A DNA stretch of 64,000 nucleotides from Rhodamnia argentea (taxonomy: Eukaryota > Streptophyta > Magnoliopsida > Myrtales > Myrtaceae), in contig NC_063152.1 of assembly GCF_020921035.1 (NCBI RefSeq), forward strand, positions 28,271,903-28,335,902, written 5' to 3'. This document shows positions 27,554-50,109 of the stretch, one piece after another (within the stretch, counting starts at the first letter, position 1; every line of letters starts with the position of its first letter). A program made the position numbers and the translations under genes. The notes below the pieces were generated by a model, which did no database searches, was not told the DNA's origin, and saw only the letters and a program-made list of their open reading frames with translations.

Positions 27554-30500
27554 ATGGACTCTGGCAACATGGGAAGGTCATCACCACCTTCGTTCTCTTC
27601 ATCGTCGTCTTCATCCTCTGCACTTGGTGGAGCTAGGAGAATCGTCAGGGAGGCAACATGGGTCCTGTCCATGGTGGTGCTTCTTGGGACTGTTCTGATT
27701 TGGGTAATGATGCCCACCAACACGTACCGCAAGCACTGGTCGCTCAGCATCAGGGCCAAATCTGGATCTTCCACCTACTTGGGCAATCAAGGCATTGAAT
27801 CTGGCTCCTTCCTTTCTCCTTTTTCTGTCTTTCATGCTTTTGATTTCCAAAATAAATTGAGTGACTTCTTTCGTGTTACGATGCAAATAATTTGAAAAAA
27901 AAATAATAATAATAAAAATTACAGGTTACACGATGCTGATGTTCACATTCCCAGTCCTGTTCATCGCTTGCTTAGGATGTCTGTACCTCCATCTAGGAAA
28001 CAAATCGAGCGAGCCTCAAGCCGGAAAGTATGTATCTGTTCCACGGCTGTTTGATTCGTTGGTCGGTTTATCGGCTTCTAACGGCTGCTTGAATCACTTA
28101 ATGATGGGGAAAACAGGAGTGGCTATAAAAGGAATAAGGGATTGGCAATGTGGAAGAGACCGGCGCTGGTGAGCGGGCCGCTAGGGATCGTTTCGTGGAT
28201 CGAACTGGCCTTCTTTCTGATGTTCATAGCACTCCTGGTTTGGTCCTTCGCGACGTACCTTCGCAACGGCTTCCTCAACATCGAGCGGATGGGACCGATG
28301 CATGGGGATAAAGTGTAAGAACCTCTCTCTCTCTCTCTCTCTCTCCATCGAAAAATTCAGTTTAAAGAAGAAGGGTTTCGTTCTCCTGTTTTACTTTTCA
28401 ATGAATACGAAGTCTTGAAACCATGTGTTCTTCTGATCATTGTTGAAACAGTTTAAGGAGTTAAATAGTACGCCTATGAAATAACCAGATTTAACGTAAC
28501 GCCAGGTTTAGAATCGTCTACATATAAAACATATTAGCAAAGTGACCTGAGTTTTTCGACAAGGTCAGGAGCTTCTTCTCGTGCCAACTTTGCAAACCAT
28601 TTTTGGTCAGCCAATGTCTTATTCCAAGCAATGTCCTACAATTCTATTAGAGCATAACATAAATCCATGTCACAAGAACATCTTGAGCATGAAATTCCAC
28701 ATATGATGGCAGGTGGGAAGCGAAACTGGAGACCTCAGGCTTAAGGCTGGGGCTGGTTGGGAACATAGCACTAGCTTTCCTCTTCTTCCCAGTGACCCGA
28801 GCATCGTCGGTGTTGCCGCTCTTTGGCCTCACCTCGGAAGCCAGCATCAAGTACCACATATGGCTCGGCCACATCGTCATGGTCCTCTTCACCGCACATG
28901 GCCTCGTCTACATCCTCTACTGGGCTCTCACTCATAACATGTCCGAGGTAAAAATCAGAATATCTTCATTAACTCGATTTTACATTTTGAGCATGAGTTA
29001 AACGATAAAATACAATTTTCAGGGCAACAAAAAAAAAGAAAAAAAGAAAAATTCGAACAAAAATCTGTAGCTCCACGTAAAATGCTGGGATTTCTCTAGG
29101 CATGTGGCTTGGATTACGCAGAAGTTACGAGTGGCTTTGAGGGCACCACCCGGTTGAGACGACTCTCTCTGCTGTCTCGACTTCAGTAGGGTCGTTCCGG
29201 AAAACTTGTTCGTTCTTTCCATATGTTCTCATACTTATCGACGTCACTGCTGACAAGGTGCTTTTCGGATCGTGCGACCCCGATCAGTCCCACCACGTCG
29301 GACGGTCAGGATCGCCGGGGTGAGTTTGACCTATGTAACAGGAGAAAAAGAGGATGGACGGTAGGGTCCGCGTAGTGGTGTGTCTCGTGACAAGTGTACG
29401 ATCCTTTTTAGAATTTCGGGCACGACTTTCTTCGGATTGGCACTGCCAGTGAACGAGGTTCAAAAGGAATTGCCTTTTTTGGGCCCCACTAGAATCTTTG
29501 GACCGGGCCCACCCGGCTGACCCTATGGCACGGACTCACATGGTTTCTCCTTTTAGATTCCCTTTCTTTCTTTTGCATTTTATTTGATTGGACTCTTCTG
29601 CGTCTGACTTTAATTAAGCTGAAAATTAGCGAACTTTCTCACCGAAAGAAATTCTGGGATCTTGACGGATCTTTCCTTCTTTAGAAGAAGAAACAATTTC
29701 AGGCTATGCTAGAAACAGGCAGGAGGAGATGAATCCCACTCAACATAATTTTCTCGGGAAAATTCTGTTCTGTGCAGATGGTGAAGTGGCAGAAAACGGG
29801 GATATCGAACGTGGCAGGAGAGGTGGCGCTGCTCGCCGGGCTCGGGATGTGGGCGACCACCTTCCCGCGCGTGAGGAGGAAGATGTTCGAGCTCTTCTTC
29901 TACGCCCACTATCTCTACATCCTCTTCATGCTCTTCTTCGTCCTCCACGTCGGCATCTCCTACTCCTGCATCATGCTCCCGGGCTTCTACCTCTTCTTGG
30001 TCGACCGCTACCTCCGCTTCCTCCAGTCCCGCCACCGGGCCCGCCTGGTCTCCGCTCGTGTCTTGCCCTGCGACACCGTCGAGCTCAGCTTCTCCAAGAC
30101 ACCGGGTGAGGAGCTATACGATGAGTCCAGGATCTTGAGTTTAGTTTATCTTGTCTTGTGTGCGTCTAACAAGTGAATCCCTGTCGCTCAAGTAGTCGGT
30201 TTTTCGGGGTTCGGTTTCCTTTTGTTCCTTCCTTCTTCTTCTCCTGTAATATTTTGAGTTTGAGCAGGTCTAGAGTATACTCCGACGAGCATCATGTTCA
30301 TAAACGTGCCGAGCCTATCCAAGCTGCAATGGCATCCGTTCACCATTTCCTCGAACAGCAACTTGGAGAAGGATAAGCTCAGCATCATCATCAAGAACGA
30401 AGGGACTTGGTCTCAGAAGCTCTACCAAATCCTTTCTTCTCCTTCTCCTCCGGCCCGCCTCGATGTCTCCGTCGAAGGACCTTATGGACCCGCCTCGACT

Positions 30501-31688
30501 CATTTCCTCAGGTTATATGTTTTGCTCGTTACATCATTGGATGTGCCACGACGGCAATATAATGAGTCTGCCTAATTATTTTTAATTAATTTGGAGCGCG
30601 ATTTTTCAACTGCAGGCATGAGAAGCTGGTGATGGTGAGTGGGGGCAGTGGGATCACTCCATTCATCTCCGTCATCAGAGAATTCATCTTCATGAGCCCC
30701 ACATTCAAGTCAATGACTCCTAAATTGACCCTCATTTGTGCCTTCAAGAACTCGTCCGATCTTACCATGCTCGACCTCGTCCTGCCCATTTCGGGCACCC
30801 CATCGGACTTATCAAACCTTCAGCTTCAGATCGAGGCCTATGTGACTAGAGAAAAAGCAGCCACCCAATCCTCGAAACAAGCCCGAGCTGTTTGGTTCAA
30901 ACCCAGTTCGCTTGACGAACCGTTGTCTGCAATTCTAGGCCCCAACAGTTGGCTCTGGCTCGGTGCCATCATTTCGGTCTCTTTCATCGTGTTCCTCATA
31001 TTGATAGGGATCATCACCCGCTACTACATTTACCCGATAGATCACAACCAAAACAAGTACTCTACCGCTTCTAGGGCGGTCCTGAACATATTGGTCCTGT
31101 GCATATCCATTGGCTTTGCGGCTAGTGCAGCCTTTCTATGGAACAAGAGGATAAACGCCAAGGAAGCGAAGCAGATCAAGCACTTGGTGTCTCCGGCGCA
31201 TTCGCCTGATTCAGGGGTCTACAATGCTGAAACGGAATTGGAGAGCTTCCCTCATCAGTCCCTTGTCCAAGCCACCAATCTGCACTTCGGCGCAAGGCCT
31301 GACCTAAAGAGTAAGTATTATTGGTTCAATTCTCATTTTAAAAATATAGTCAATCGCAAGTTGCTTCAAGTTAGTGGTGATCTATTCACATTCCATCTTT
31401 TGCTAGTATTCTCTTTTTGTTGATTCTTTAGCTCTTACCCAATAGTCCACAGGACACCCGCAAAACTCCCTCCTAGTCTGCTGACTTTCACTAATGCTTG
31501 GCTTCGCATGTTGGCCCTGACTTTAAAAACTCTCTTGACTTTTTGCAGAAATGTTACTTGAGTGCAAGGAGTCAAGTGTGGGAGTCCTGGTTTGTGGTCC
31601 AAAGAAGATAAGGCACGAGGTTGCAGCCATCTGTTCATCTGGGTTGGCTGATAACCTGCACTTCGAGTCCATTAGCTTCAGCTGGTGA
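27554..31688 (+). CDS. Ferric-chelate reductase (ferric reduction oxidase, FRO2 type)
   Basis: Eight exons: 27554-27791, 27925-28027, 28117-28314, 28713-28947, 29778-30105, 30268-30511, 30616-31310 and 31549-31688. The joined 2181 bp encode 726 aa, the FRO family length. The protein is a plasma-membrane flavocytochrome that passes electrons from NADPH via FAD and two haems to Fe(III) or Cu(II) chelates. Visible are a short Ser-rich cytosolic N-terminus, IWVMMPTNTY after the first membrane helix, haem-binding His pairs in KYHIWLGHIVMVLFTAHG and HYLYILFMLFFVLHVG, FAD-binding HPFTISS, VEGPYGPAS, NADPH-binding SGGSGITPF, later helices near GPNSWLWLGAI, and CGPKK near the C-terminus ending ESISFSW. 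Intron 1 has a GC donor (27792) rather than GT; no GT site restores the conserved NQGYTMLMFTFPV junction. The paralogue type (FRO2/4/5 clade against others) needs a tree. Confidence 0.94.
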
Positions 31689-32898
31689 TCCAAGCCAAAC
31701 CGTTTCCCAACGAAATTGATTGAATGTATTGTGATTTTCCGGCAACGCAAACTTGCCGAATACGCCTCTCTTCATATGAGCTGTGTTACGGTGTACGTTG
31801 TCATGATATGGCTCTCCTCTTTGTCTAGGCAGAAGTGAATGGAAATTAGAAAGGGCCAGCAAAGAGGGGGGAGTAGGGGGGCAAAGCAGATAAGCTGGTT
31901 TGTTTCTACTAAATGTCAATACAAATATGTGTCGATTTCTCTTCAACTTCATTTCCTCAAAGAGATCGCAATTCCACGTTGGCTTCCTTTACCCACGATC
32001 TCGCATTGACATCAAAGATATCAATGGTTCAAACTATCCTCGTTCACTGGCTGAGAACAATAATGCATGACCGGATGCAAACTTAATTTCTGTTTATCCT
32101 TGTGCCCATTTTGGGTGCGATGATCTGTTTTTCTGGACGTGCTTAGTGTGGCACATCTTCGAAAATTGATGAAAATGCGTTCCCAGGAACCGTAAACAAG
32201 CTAACCTTCACCTCAAGATCACAATGTCGTAGAAGGAATGAACATATCGAGTATGAGGACTCACCATATCCCATGTAATAGCTGTGCTCCTAATTACATT
32301 GTAAATTGCACCCCGCACACCATAAGAAGTTTCTATACAAAAGCAGTCAGATTTGCATGGAATTTCCAACCACATATACATATCCCAAAAAATCCAAAAG
32401 CTATCCATATTCGCTTTTCAGCAATCCAGTGACTGATGCAGCTCAGGCAAAGACCATTGCCTCAATCAACCTTTTAACAGACTGGCCCCACAAAGAAAGG
32501 CAAAAAAAAACTTCTAGCGAAACCGCATAGGTTGAAAAAATAAGGAATTGACCGGTAACATTCGGCATTGGCACGAGACTTGGGATTATATTTTATGCAC
32601 ATTTACCAGATTACCTATAGGATGAATTGAAAAAAGAATACCTAGAAAAGACTAAAATGATTATTTCAAGAGCTGCCCTCAACAAAATGGTAGGCTCCTT
32701 ATCAACACACACTTCCTATAAGACTAATCCTCTTGTTATTGTACAAACTTCCTCCACCGCGCATCCTTTGGTATAGTCTATTGACTTTGCCCTTCAGTTT
32801 AGTTGGATGAATGATTGGTCAAATGCCCGATAGAGGAATAACCCAGTTGAAAAAATTGCATCCATGTCAGCCAACCCGCGCTTGAAGTTATACAATCA
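31689..32898. other. Convergent 3' flanks of FRO and RIC1-like genes
   Basis: This 1.2-kb stretch lies between two genes that end towards each other. It should contain both 3' UTRs. No other gene or mobile element was recognised. Confidence 0.6.
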
Positions 32899-42078
<9,180 letters not shown>

Positions 42079-43249
42079 CTTGGCTCTCCGATTCCGGAAT
42101 TCGATGCGGCAAATGACTGCACTGTGCTTCACGAGGGCGAAGGAGAGAAGAGCGGGACGATCAATTCAGAGGTGACGGAGGAGAGATCTGAAGCATTTTT
42201 CTTAAGCAGAGACGAGCAATGGACTCCGATCTCTCACATAGATCTCAGAGGAGGAAGAAGAACCGAAATTCAACTATTTTCACTTTTTTCTTTGGTGTTT
42301 TCTTCAGAAATGTCTTGTGCATGAATTGGCCGGTCGGGTCAAGCGGGTACCAGATGAAGGCTACACGGGCCTGGATTCCCGCCCATCCGTCGAGCGGGCT
42401 GGGCTCAAAAGGCTTCGTCATGAAAATTAGAGCATTTGGGCTGGTGACCTTCATTGCATAAACCTACTCGGCCCCTGGGCTCACTCGATCCCACTCAGGC
42501 CCGGTTGAAATATATACGTGATGATGTAATTACTGTTTTCATCTATAATCTAGGATTCGACCAAAAAAATCAATTATCTATGTTTTATACTTAGTAATTG
42601 ATTTATTGATTATCGGTATCTACCTTTCTCATTCATAGCCTCATTAATTTGCAATAATCTCTTTTAAGTTTCTCACTCGTGATTTGTGATGGGTATTTTG
42701 TACGGAATCAAAATGATTAGGTAAATGTTACGAATTAACCCAATTAACTAAGGCAAATTAGTCCCTTCCCAACAAATAGATTAAGACTGTCTCAAAACGT
42801 ATCCATTGATCCTTTAACTCGAAAACTAGTTATAGCATGGAAATTAATGTGAATGGGTAATCTCGTGCAATGATAAGTTTAATTATCTTTGGTCTAAACA
42901 ATCTTAAGAAAAAAATAAAGGGATTAAGAAGGTATCTATAGTGATCCAAAAACTACCACAATGATACGAGTTTTATTAGCGGAGAGGCCTCATTTGATGA
43001 ACGTTCTTTTTTCAATAATTGCATTAGATATGAACTTGTGCTGGAGAGCAATATTTCGTAAAATGTTCCACTTTTCCGGACTTTCTCATGTTAGATCCGA
43101 GGGCTTTCTTTTCCCCTTTTCCTTTTCAGCCCACGATTGGCGGACGGGTTTTTCACTTTGAACGATGAAAAACATGCTATTTTAAGGAATGTTGGAGGAA
43201 AATATTTGAAAACCTTCAACATCGCTTACTTCATGATTGAATAACCAAA

Positions 43250-43488
43250 GGCAAAAGGACATCTCAACTGTCAATATTTGTGTACGGCGCGCTTATTTTA
43301 GTGCCAATATCTTTTTTTTTTATCACTTAAATGCCAAATCGGAGAAAAAACGATCACTTTAGTGCTAGCGGTGAGAAATTGCGATGTACACTCATCGGAG
43401 TTGGCACACAAATAGTCGTTATTAAAAAAATATTGACACTAAAATGAGCATCATACACACATATTGGCACTTGATGTGTCCTTTTGCC
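43250..43488. mobile_element. Inverted-repeat MITE, family copy 1
   Basis: The left end GGCAAAAGGACATCTCAACT matches the complement of the right end (TTGATGTGTCCTTTTGCC). The internal motifs AATCGGAGAAAAAACGATCA and CATCGGAGTTG are shared with the element at 44181. No target-site duplication could be identified. Confidence 0.7.
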
Positions 43489-44180
43489 CGTATTAGTCAA
43501 ATCTTCGGTAATGTACTTCGGTGCCTAAATTTTTGCATTATGTACATGTTCATCATTATCGCGTGTATCAATGCTGTTGAGAAATCCCTTTGACTTCCAA
43601 TTTTCTATCAAAATACGCAAACTCAAATTCTCAGCGAAATGATATTCTACACAAAAAGCACAAAATTTAATTCTTCCAATCTAAATCCTCATAATAGACT
43701 CAAAAATTTAAGCTACCACGATATTGATAATCACAAGCAAAAAAAAAAAAATAGGAAAATTATTTCACGACCAAACCATCATTTTACAAAATGGACGGTG
43801 TTGTTTCGTAACTTTTTGCCAACGAATTGGTGGGATTTCCACTATTTTAAAAAGAAACAAGATGAGATTTATTTTTTTGTTTTATTTTGAAAAATATCAA
43901 AGTAAAATATTCGAACAATAATTAATATATAAAAGAATTCAACAACAATTTTTTTAAAATAGCGGATGTTATTCTTCAGTAAAAAAATGATGGATATTGT
44001 TCCTAAATAAAAGGTTTTGGTAACCATAGTCAAGACTGAAGAGGATTTTAAAACCAATATTTTTCAGGCGCATCGACGCGAAACGAAGTGGTGGCGCTCA
44101 CTCCTTCCCGCTAAAACAAATCACTATATCATTTCTCCATTTTTGTCCTCCCCAAATTAGATAAACCCTATCGATTTGAG

Positions 44181-44439
44181 ACAAAAGGATACCTCAAGTG
44201 CTAATATTTATGTATGGCACTCACTTTGGTGTCAATATATTTTTTTTAATCACTCAAGTGCTAAATCGGAGAAAAAAATGATCACTTTAGTGCCAAAGGT
44301 AAGAAATTCTGACGACCTCATCGGAGTTGACACTTAAATAATCGTTTTTCAAAAAATTGACACTTAAGTGATTAAAAAAAAAAATCAGCCCCAAAGCGAG
44401 TGACATATATAGATATTGGCACTTGAGGTGTCCCTTTGC
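44181..44439. mobile_element. Inverted-repeat MITE, family copy 2
   Basis: The left ACAAAAGGATACCTCAAGTG and right CACTTGAGGTGTCCCTTTGC ends are inverted. Both arms contain CACT(T/C)AAGTG motifs, and the centre AAATCGGAGAAAAAAATGAT matches copy 1. It lies 0.7 kb from copy 1 in the same orientation. Confidence 0.7.
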
Positions 44440-44586
44440 TATATTAAATCACGCATTCATATAATAGTTTAAGTTTTTAAAATAGATGGTATTGGTCCTA
44501 TAAATTCTCACATAATATCATAATAGGAGGTCCCGAATTCTAATCTTTTCAGGCCCCATTTGCGTCTCCAAATTAAATATGTATGC

Positions 44587-45142
44587 TAGAGGTGGCAAAA
44601 TAGGTAAAGAACACATATTCTAATCCACACTTAAGAGTATGGGTCATAAATGAGTTACTTAACAATTTAATGAATTTTTAATAGGTCATAAATGAGTTAC
44701 CTATCTTAAGCGAGTCATAAAAAAAATTTTGATTTATTTATTTATTTCTTTCACTTTTTTTCCCCAAAAGAGTCCAACGAGAGTCGTCGGCAAACCATCT
44801 CCGATCACAAGTGAGGGCTGGCCAACCCTCGCAGAACTATGAAAAATAAAGGAAAAGAAAAAGAAATAAAAAAATTAAAAGGAAAAAAAATAGAAAAATC
44901 AGAATTTTTATTTTATTTTTTAAAAGACTTATAAATTTGTCCACGATATTTTAGTAATATAATTTTTTAATAATTCATAAGTTTTGCTAAATTGGATTAA
45001 ATATGAATTTTTTTTTAGTAATATGGATCGGATTGAGTATGAGTCGTTAGATTTGTACTACATGAAAATGGATTAAAACGGTTTAAATAGAACAATACGA
45101 ACCATATTCGATCCTACCCGACCTATCTATTTGACATCTCTA
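44587..45142. mobile_element. hAT-like non-autonomous element
   Basis: The ends read TAGAGGTGGCAAAATAGG and, on the opposite strand, TAGAGATGTCAAATAGATAG. TAGAGGTGGCAAA ends are typical of plant hAT-type elements. The inside is AT-rich with a central GC-richer block (GTCGTCGGCAAACCATCTCC). There is no coding capacity, and the 8-bp target duplication is not evident. Confidence 0.55.
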
Positions 45143-46418
45143 ATTTACAATTAGTATTAGGTAAAAAGATTAGATTAAAGGTAAGGAAAAATAAGTGAAT
45201 AATTAATATCGCGCCTTGATTTAATAGGTTAAGCTTATAATAAGTAGGATGTCAGTCTGTTTCCACGTCGACGAAGTACATCCAGCTTGGGTCGTAGCGA
45301 AAAAGGAGAGAGACCAGGCACCTCCAAAGAGCCGACAGAAGAAAATGGATGCGTCGATCAGCTGTGGGTCGGCATCAGAACTGGGAGAGCAAAGCCCCAA
45401 ATGGAGCGGGAAAGGAGGAGAAAGTGGCGGGTGATAGAGACTCGAGAGGGGACGGACGCCACCAGAAGCAAAAGAAGTTGCTGAAGGATCCAAATTTAGG
45501 GTCAAAACTTGTTAGATGGCCACACAGCTTTGAGGAGATAAAGGCCTGTGGGTGTGTTTGCACTGAAGAGGGTGAGCGAGGAGACACATCACAACATTTG
45601 ACACCGCGGAGATAAGGCTTTTCCCATGTGACAGGGGCCTGCTCCCGACAAGATCGAGAGCGAGGCGATCCGTTACATCGAAAGCGAGATGGTCGTTCTT
45701 CTTTGTGGAATGCTTATTTGGATTTAAAAAAAAAAAATTGGAAACTTATTTGCCGTGTTGTTGCATACTAAACCAATAAGGTGTAAATATGTATGACTTG
45801 ATAATAACGAGCGTTCATATATGATCAATCAGGCATTAGCCTTGAGTCTCGCCATTTCTCTTGATCACATTTAGATATAACCAAAAACCAAGGAGAAGGA
45901 GAAAATGTGCATGTGAATATTCAACCTTTGCTAGATGAAACCCTTGGAGTTATCGCGTGATGAGTTTGCCGAGGCTATAATTATTTAGATAACCAAAACT
46001 CCCATTCTGAACTTTTTCTAGAACAATCCTTTAAATGAGTATAATCCTCTGTACGCATTATGCATTTTTGGTAACACAGCTCTTAAAGTTCACAACATCT
46101 TGAATACGGATAAATTGATTTTCTGTTGGAATGGGTTTATGCTATTGTCTTTTTGGTCATGTTCTATTGCTAAGTACCATCAACACTTGGCGATTTTTTT
46201 TCTCTGTTAAATTATATCTCGAGTTTGAGCACGTTATATCGTGAGGACAATCTTGGAGTAAAAGAAAGAGGAATGCAAAATTTTGGTGGAATCTTTCTTT
46301 AGGTTGAAGTGTGATGTGGACCAAGAAGAGGAAATCACCGTATTGCTTTGGATTCGGCAAAAGTCTATAATAAAATTGCCGGACGGCTAGCTTCCACGTT
46401 GCTGAAGAGAATGCTTGG

Positions 46419-46565
46419 CCAATAAGTATGCGGTCCCGCTAGTAAAGGAATTGAGAAGTGGGGATCCTAGTGTTAGAGGTGCGGGGTTCGATTCACGTGC
46501 TCTCTAAATAGGAAGAGGAAAATTCAGATAGATGAGAGTTAAAGATACGAAAAAAAAAAAAAAAC
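46419..46565 (+). mobile_element. SINE-like retroposon
   Basis: The 9-mer AATGCTTGG flanks the insert (46410-46418 and 46566-46574). The insert has a box B-like GGGGTTCGATTCACG about 60-80 bases from the left end and finishes with an A-rich tail (from 46550). It is short (about 147 bp) and unrelated in body to the other two SINEs. Confidence 0.7.
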
Positions 46566-47765
46566 AATGCTTGGACTTGGATCTAGTCCTCGAGGGTTTC
46601 AATCTTCAAACAAGTGAAGATTAGAAGCTGTCTTGGCTATTTTGCTACCATATTGCAAATAGAATTTCAGTTCGACATGTTTAGGTTCTTCCGACGAATT
46701 TTTCTACGGCAGAATACTCTGCTTAATAATGAATTCTTTGCGGCCAACTATCCTCGTAGAATAGTTACCATCACTCGTACTTAATCACATAAATTTCTAC
46801 CATTCTTTATCGTTCCTTGTTATTTCATCTTCTCGTTATTAGACTCAAATTGCGAGCTCCGTCGGCTGTCACGTCACTTTACAACGCTCTTCCACTCACG
46901 GTGGGGACTTTGGCTCGAGGGCCTCACTCCTTTTTTTTTTTGTTGCCCCATGCATATGTATTAAACTGACGACAATCGAATTGATATTATTTCTGCGCAG
47001 AAGAACACGACACATCATCGATCCCTCCGAAGCTCCTAAGACCACACACAGGTACAAAAAAATCCAGAGACACGACAGATTTTTGCTGGTCCCTCGTTTC
47101 TCATCAGGAGGGTCAATTTGCTGCAAAACCCCACTTGATGAGACAACTCCAATATATACTTAAGAGTCTCGACCCGACACAAAATCCAATCTACTCGTGC
47201 GAGTTTTTTTCAAATTTAGTCCCTTTAGTCTCTGCCACCTTTCGTTTTTGCTACTTATTGGGGCGCAAAATGGAATTGCGCCTAGGTTGATGAGGACTAA
47301 TTTGATTGGTTTTGGCGATAGGAAGAACGGGAAGCAATTGGGAAAACTGGTAACCTCCCGATCTAGGATCCTTATTACGGACATAGCATGTGTGAGAACT
47401 AAATCCCTTTTGTAGTTCCAAACGTATTCTTTTAAGCAAAACTCAACCAAATGCGCACATGCCATTCATTCACGTTAGAACTTAAGGTGCACATGAAAAA
47501 CCCCTTGAGTTATTACCTTGTACTTTTTTTCTTTTTGTTTAAAAAGAGAGAGAAAGAGACGAAGATAATGTTCTGCTACTATGCAAGCATGAACTGTCGA
47601 GCTCCGATCGAACTTTGAGGTATCTAACTCCTTCCCCGGTAGGGCGGGTTTGTACGATCTATCCCTTTGCATGTCGTCTTAAACTATAACATATGCGTAA
47701 TTCGGGCGTCAATCATAATGCATCGCATAAAGGGTGGGGATAGAATATTTCTCACCACTGTACAA

Positions 47766-47770
<5 letters not shown>

Positions 47771-47799
<29 letters not shown>
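47771..47799. repeat. (GA)n microsatellite
   Basis: A 29-bp run of GA repeats in intergenic sequence. Confidence 0.95.
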
Positions 47800-47801
<2 letters not shown>

Positions 47802-50109
47802 AAATATGGAGTAATTATGTAACGGAACGCGGTGGCGGTGGCGGCGGCAGCGGTGGTGGTGTTGGTGGGCGGTGGAGGCAGTTGGGCCATGGCTGTCTCG
47901 GCCATATTTGGGCTGAAAGTTTTTTCACAGTTGGGGGTAGCTGGGGACGACGGTCTCCTAATCCAACCATTAAGCCTTGCCGGTTGGCGAGGGTTCGCTC
48001 TCCATCCCTTCGCTATTCTTGCTCTCGCTCTCCCTGTCCTTTTGCCCCTATAATCATTTATTGCCACGCACGCTCTTCATTTTGGTCCCTCTAGGTTCGT
48101 GTTAACTTATTCCCTTTCTTGTCCTTTTTCAAGCACCATTTCTGTCCTTCCAATAATTTGTTTTTATTCTCTCGTATATTTCGAGTGTGTTATAGTATTC
48201 CTCATTTATATTACTTTTTTTTTTTGCACATTTAACATGAATACATCGCGATCGCGATCGCGATTGATTATATCGCACGTCCGGAAATACAGGGCAGGCC
48301 CTACCCCAAGGCATCTTAGAGAGAAAAACAAATCGTTAATGAAGTGGACATATGGCACGTTTTTTTTATCATTGCACAATGTCGATTGGAGATAAATATT
48401 GTTTCACGGGGATCCCGAATTAACTACAAGTTTCATGTCTCGCTTCGATGATATTGTACATTTATTTGCAGTTTTGCCATTTCTCTTTCCCCGTAATACC
48501 CCACCCTTTTCTCCCACCCATTAGACACTATACCCCAAAACGAAAAGTTTGAACGGTATTCTCCCATGCTCAGCTGCCCTAGACTGCCGCCCGCCACAGT
48601 GACATCCTGAATGGTTCGCCCACCACCATCGACACCTCGCAGAGGAACCCGGTCGCCGTGGGCAATGACCGAGGCAGAAAGCTTGTTGGTGGACACAAAT
48701 GTGATCGAGAACAAGCAAGTAAGCATTGTTGTAAAAGATAACGATTGATTGGGGAGAAGAGAGATAAGATTTTAATGCATAAATTTACTTTCTTTAAAGA
48801 ATTATTTGACCCACAACGTTGCTAATGGTTACTAATAAAAATCTTTCATGATACATCAAAGTATCGAAATGAGAATATCGGATAGCAATTTCGATATTTC
48901 TCCAAAAATTCTCAATGAGAAACAATTATACCTTTTTTGAAAGAAACAAAAAGATGGAAGTTGAAGTGTAATATCCAACATAACCCTTGGTTTTATCATA
49001 GCGAAAACCTTTTGTAAAGAGACATGTTATTCCGAAACGATCGTAGCACTTCACATCTGAAAATTTTTAAATTACAATACAACTCTTCATGTCCGAAAAC
49101 CTACTAATTCGAACACAACTCATCATGTCCGAAAGCTGTAATTTCGAACTCACCTCTTCGAAATTTGTAAGAGCCTCAAATAATCACTAGATTAAAAATG
49201 ACAAGAAAAACATAACTCATTTGTGAACATTCTTGTTAGGAGACAGGAGTTAATAGTAGAGTCTAGCCTACTTTGTCCATTGCCTTTGCTTGAAAGACTA
49301 GAGAGACCTTTTACTTATATATAGGCTTACACTCTCCCATCTTTCCTAGGTGGGACAACGAAAAAGCATTATTTTGTTTGTTCAATAAACAAACTTTCAA
49401 CAAGCACGACATGAGGGGGAGGGTGGTGAGAGGATGGCCTGGGGGAGCAATCGAAGGTAGCACGAGTGGCATCTACGACGTGAACGAAGCAATCGGAGGC
49501 GGGGTTAGAGGTGTTGACGGCATCCACAAATCGACCTAGCGCGGGAGCGGAGGCTGACGACGGCGATGGTTGGTGTGGTGTCTAGTGTCTGACCTGTGGA
49601 TTGAGGATATGGAATCGAATGGCTGGGTGGACGGCCAATTTCTTCTTCTTCTTTTTGTGGCTTTTTAGGATGTGAGAGCATTTTGGTCATTTCAATAGGG
49701 TCGAAGTGCGAAATTTGCATTTCCAAAAGTGAACATATTTTTTGGTACCATCGTGAGAGCATCGACGAATTTTTCGTATGTTTGTCACTGAACTATCCGA
49801 AGATGCCTTTTCACCGTAATGGGGAAGGAGGGACAAAACATCGCTGAGAACCAAGAGAGAACCTCACAATTATACAGCGTGATCAGAATCGGAAGCAACA
49901 TGTCTTGTCTGCCAACCACTGTCACTTCCTGTTCAAACTCTCTTCATCATTTTTCACTTATCTCTATCTTTATTATTTTTATTTTTATTGGTGTTTTCCC
50001 CTTTTTCTTTTTTTTTGTTTGGGGGGTGAGTTTGTTTTGGAAGTGTTCTCCGGTTCAATGGTACTCAAAAAGTTTGTTCATACGAAAAAAGCGGTGCAAC
50101 ACGCATTTA

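Noticed and set aside
46419..46565. tRNA gene suggested by GGTTCGATTC
   Set aside because: No cloverleaf can be drawn around it. Flanking target duplication and A-tail indicate a SINE. The same applies to the box B-like sites near 41470 and 61890.
47684..48067. 127-codon minus-strand frame over GC-rich triplets and CT repeats
   Set aside because: Composition is driven by GGT/GCG triplets and a GA microsatellite, with no domain similarity.
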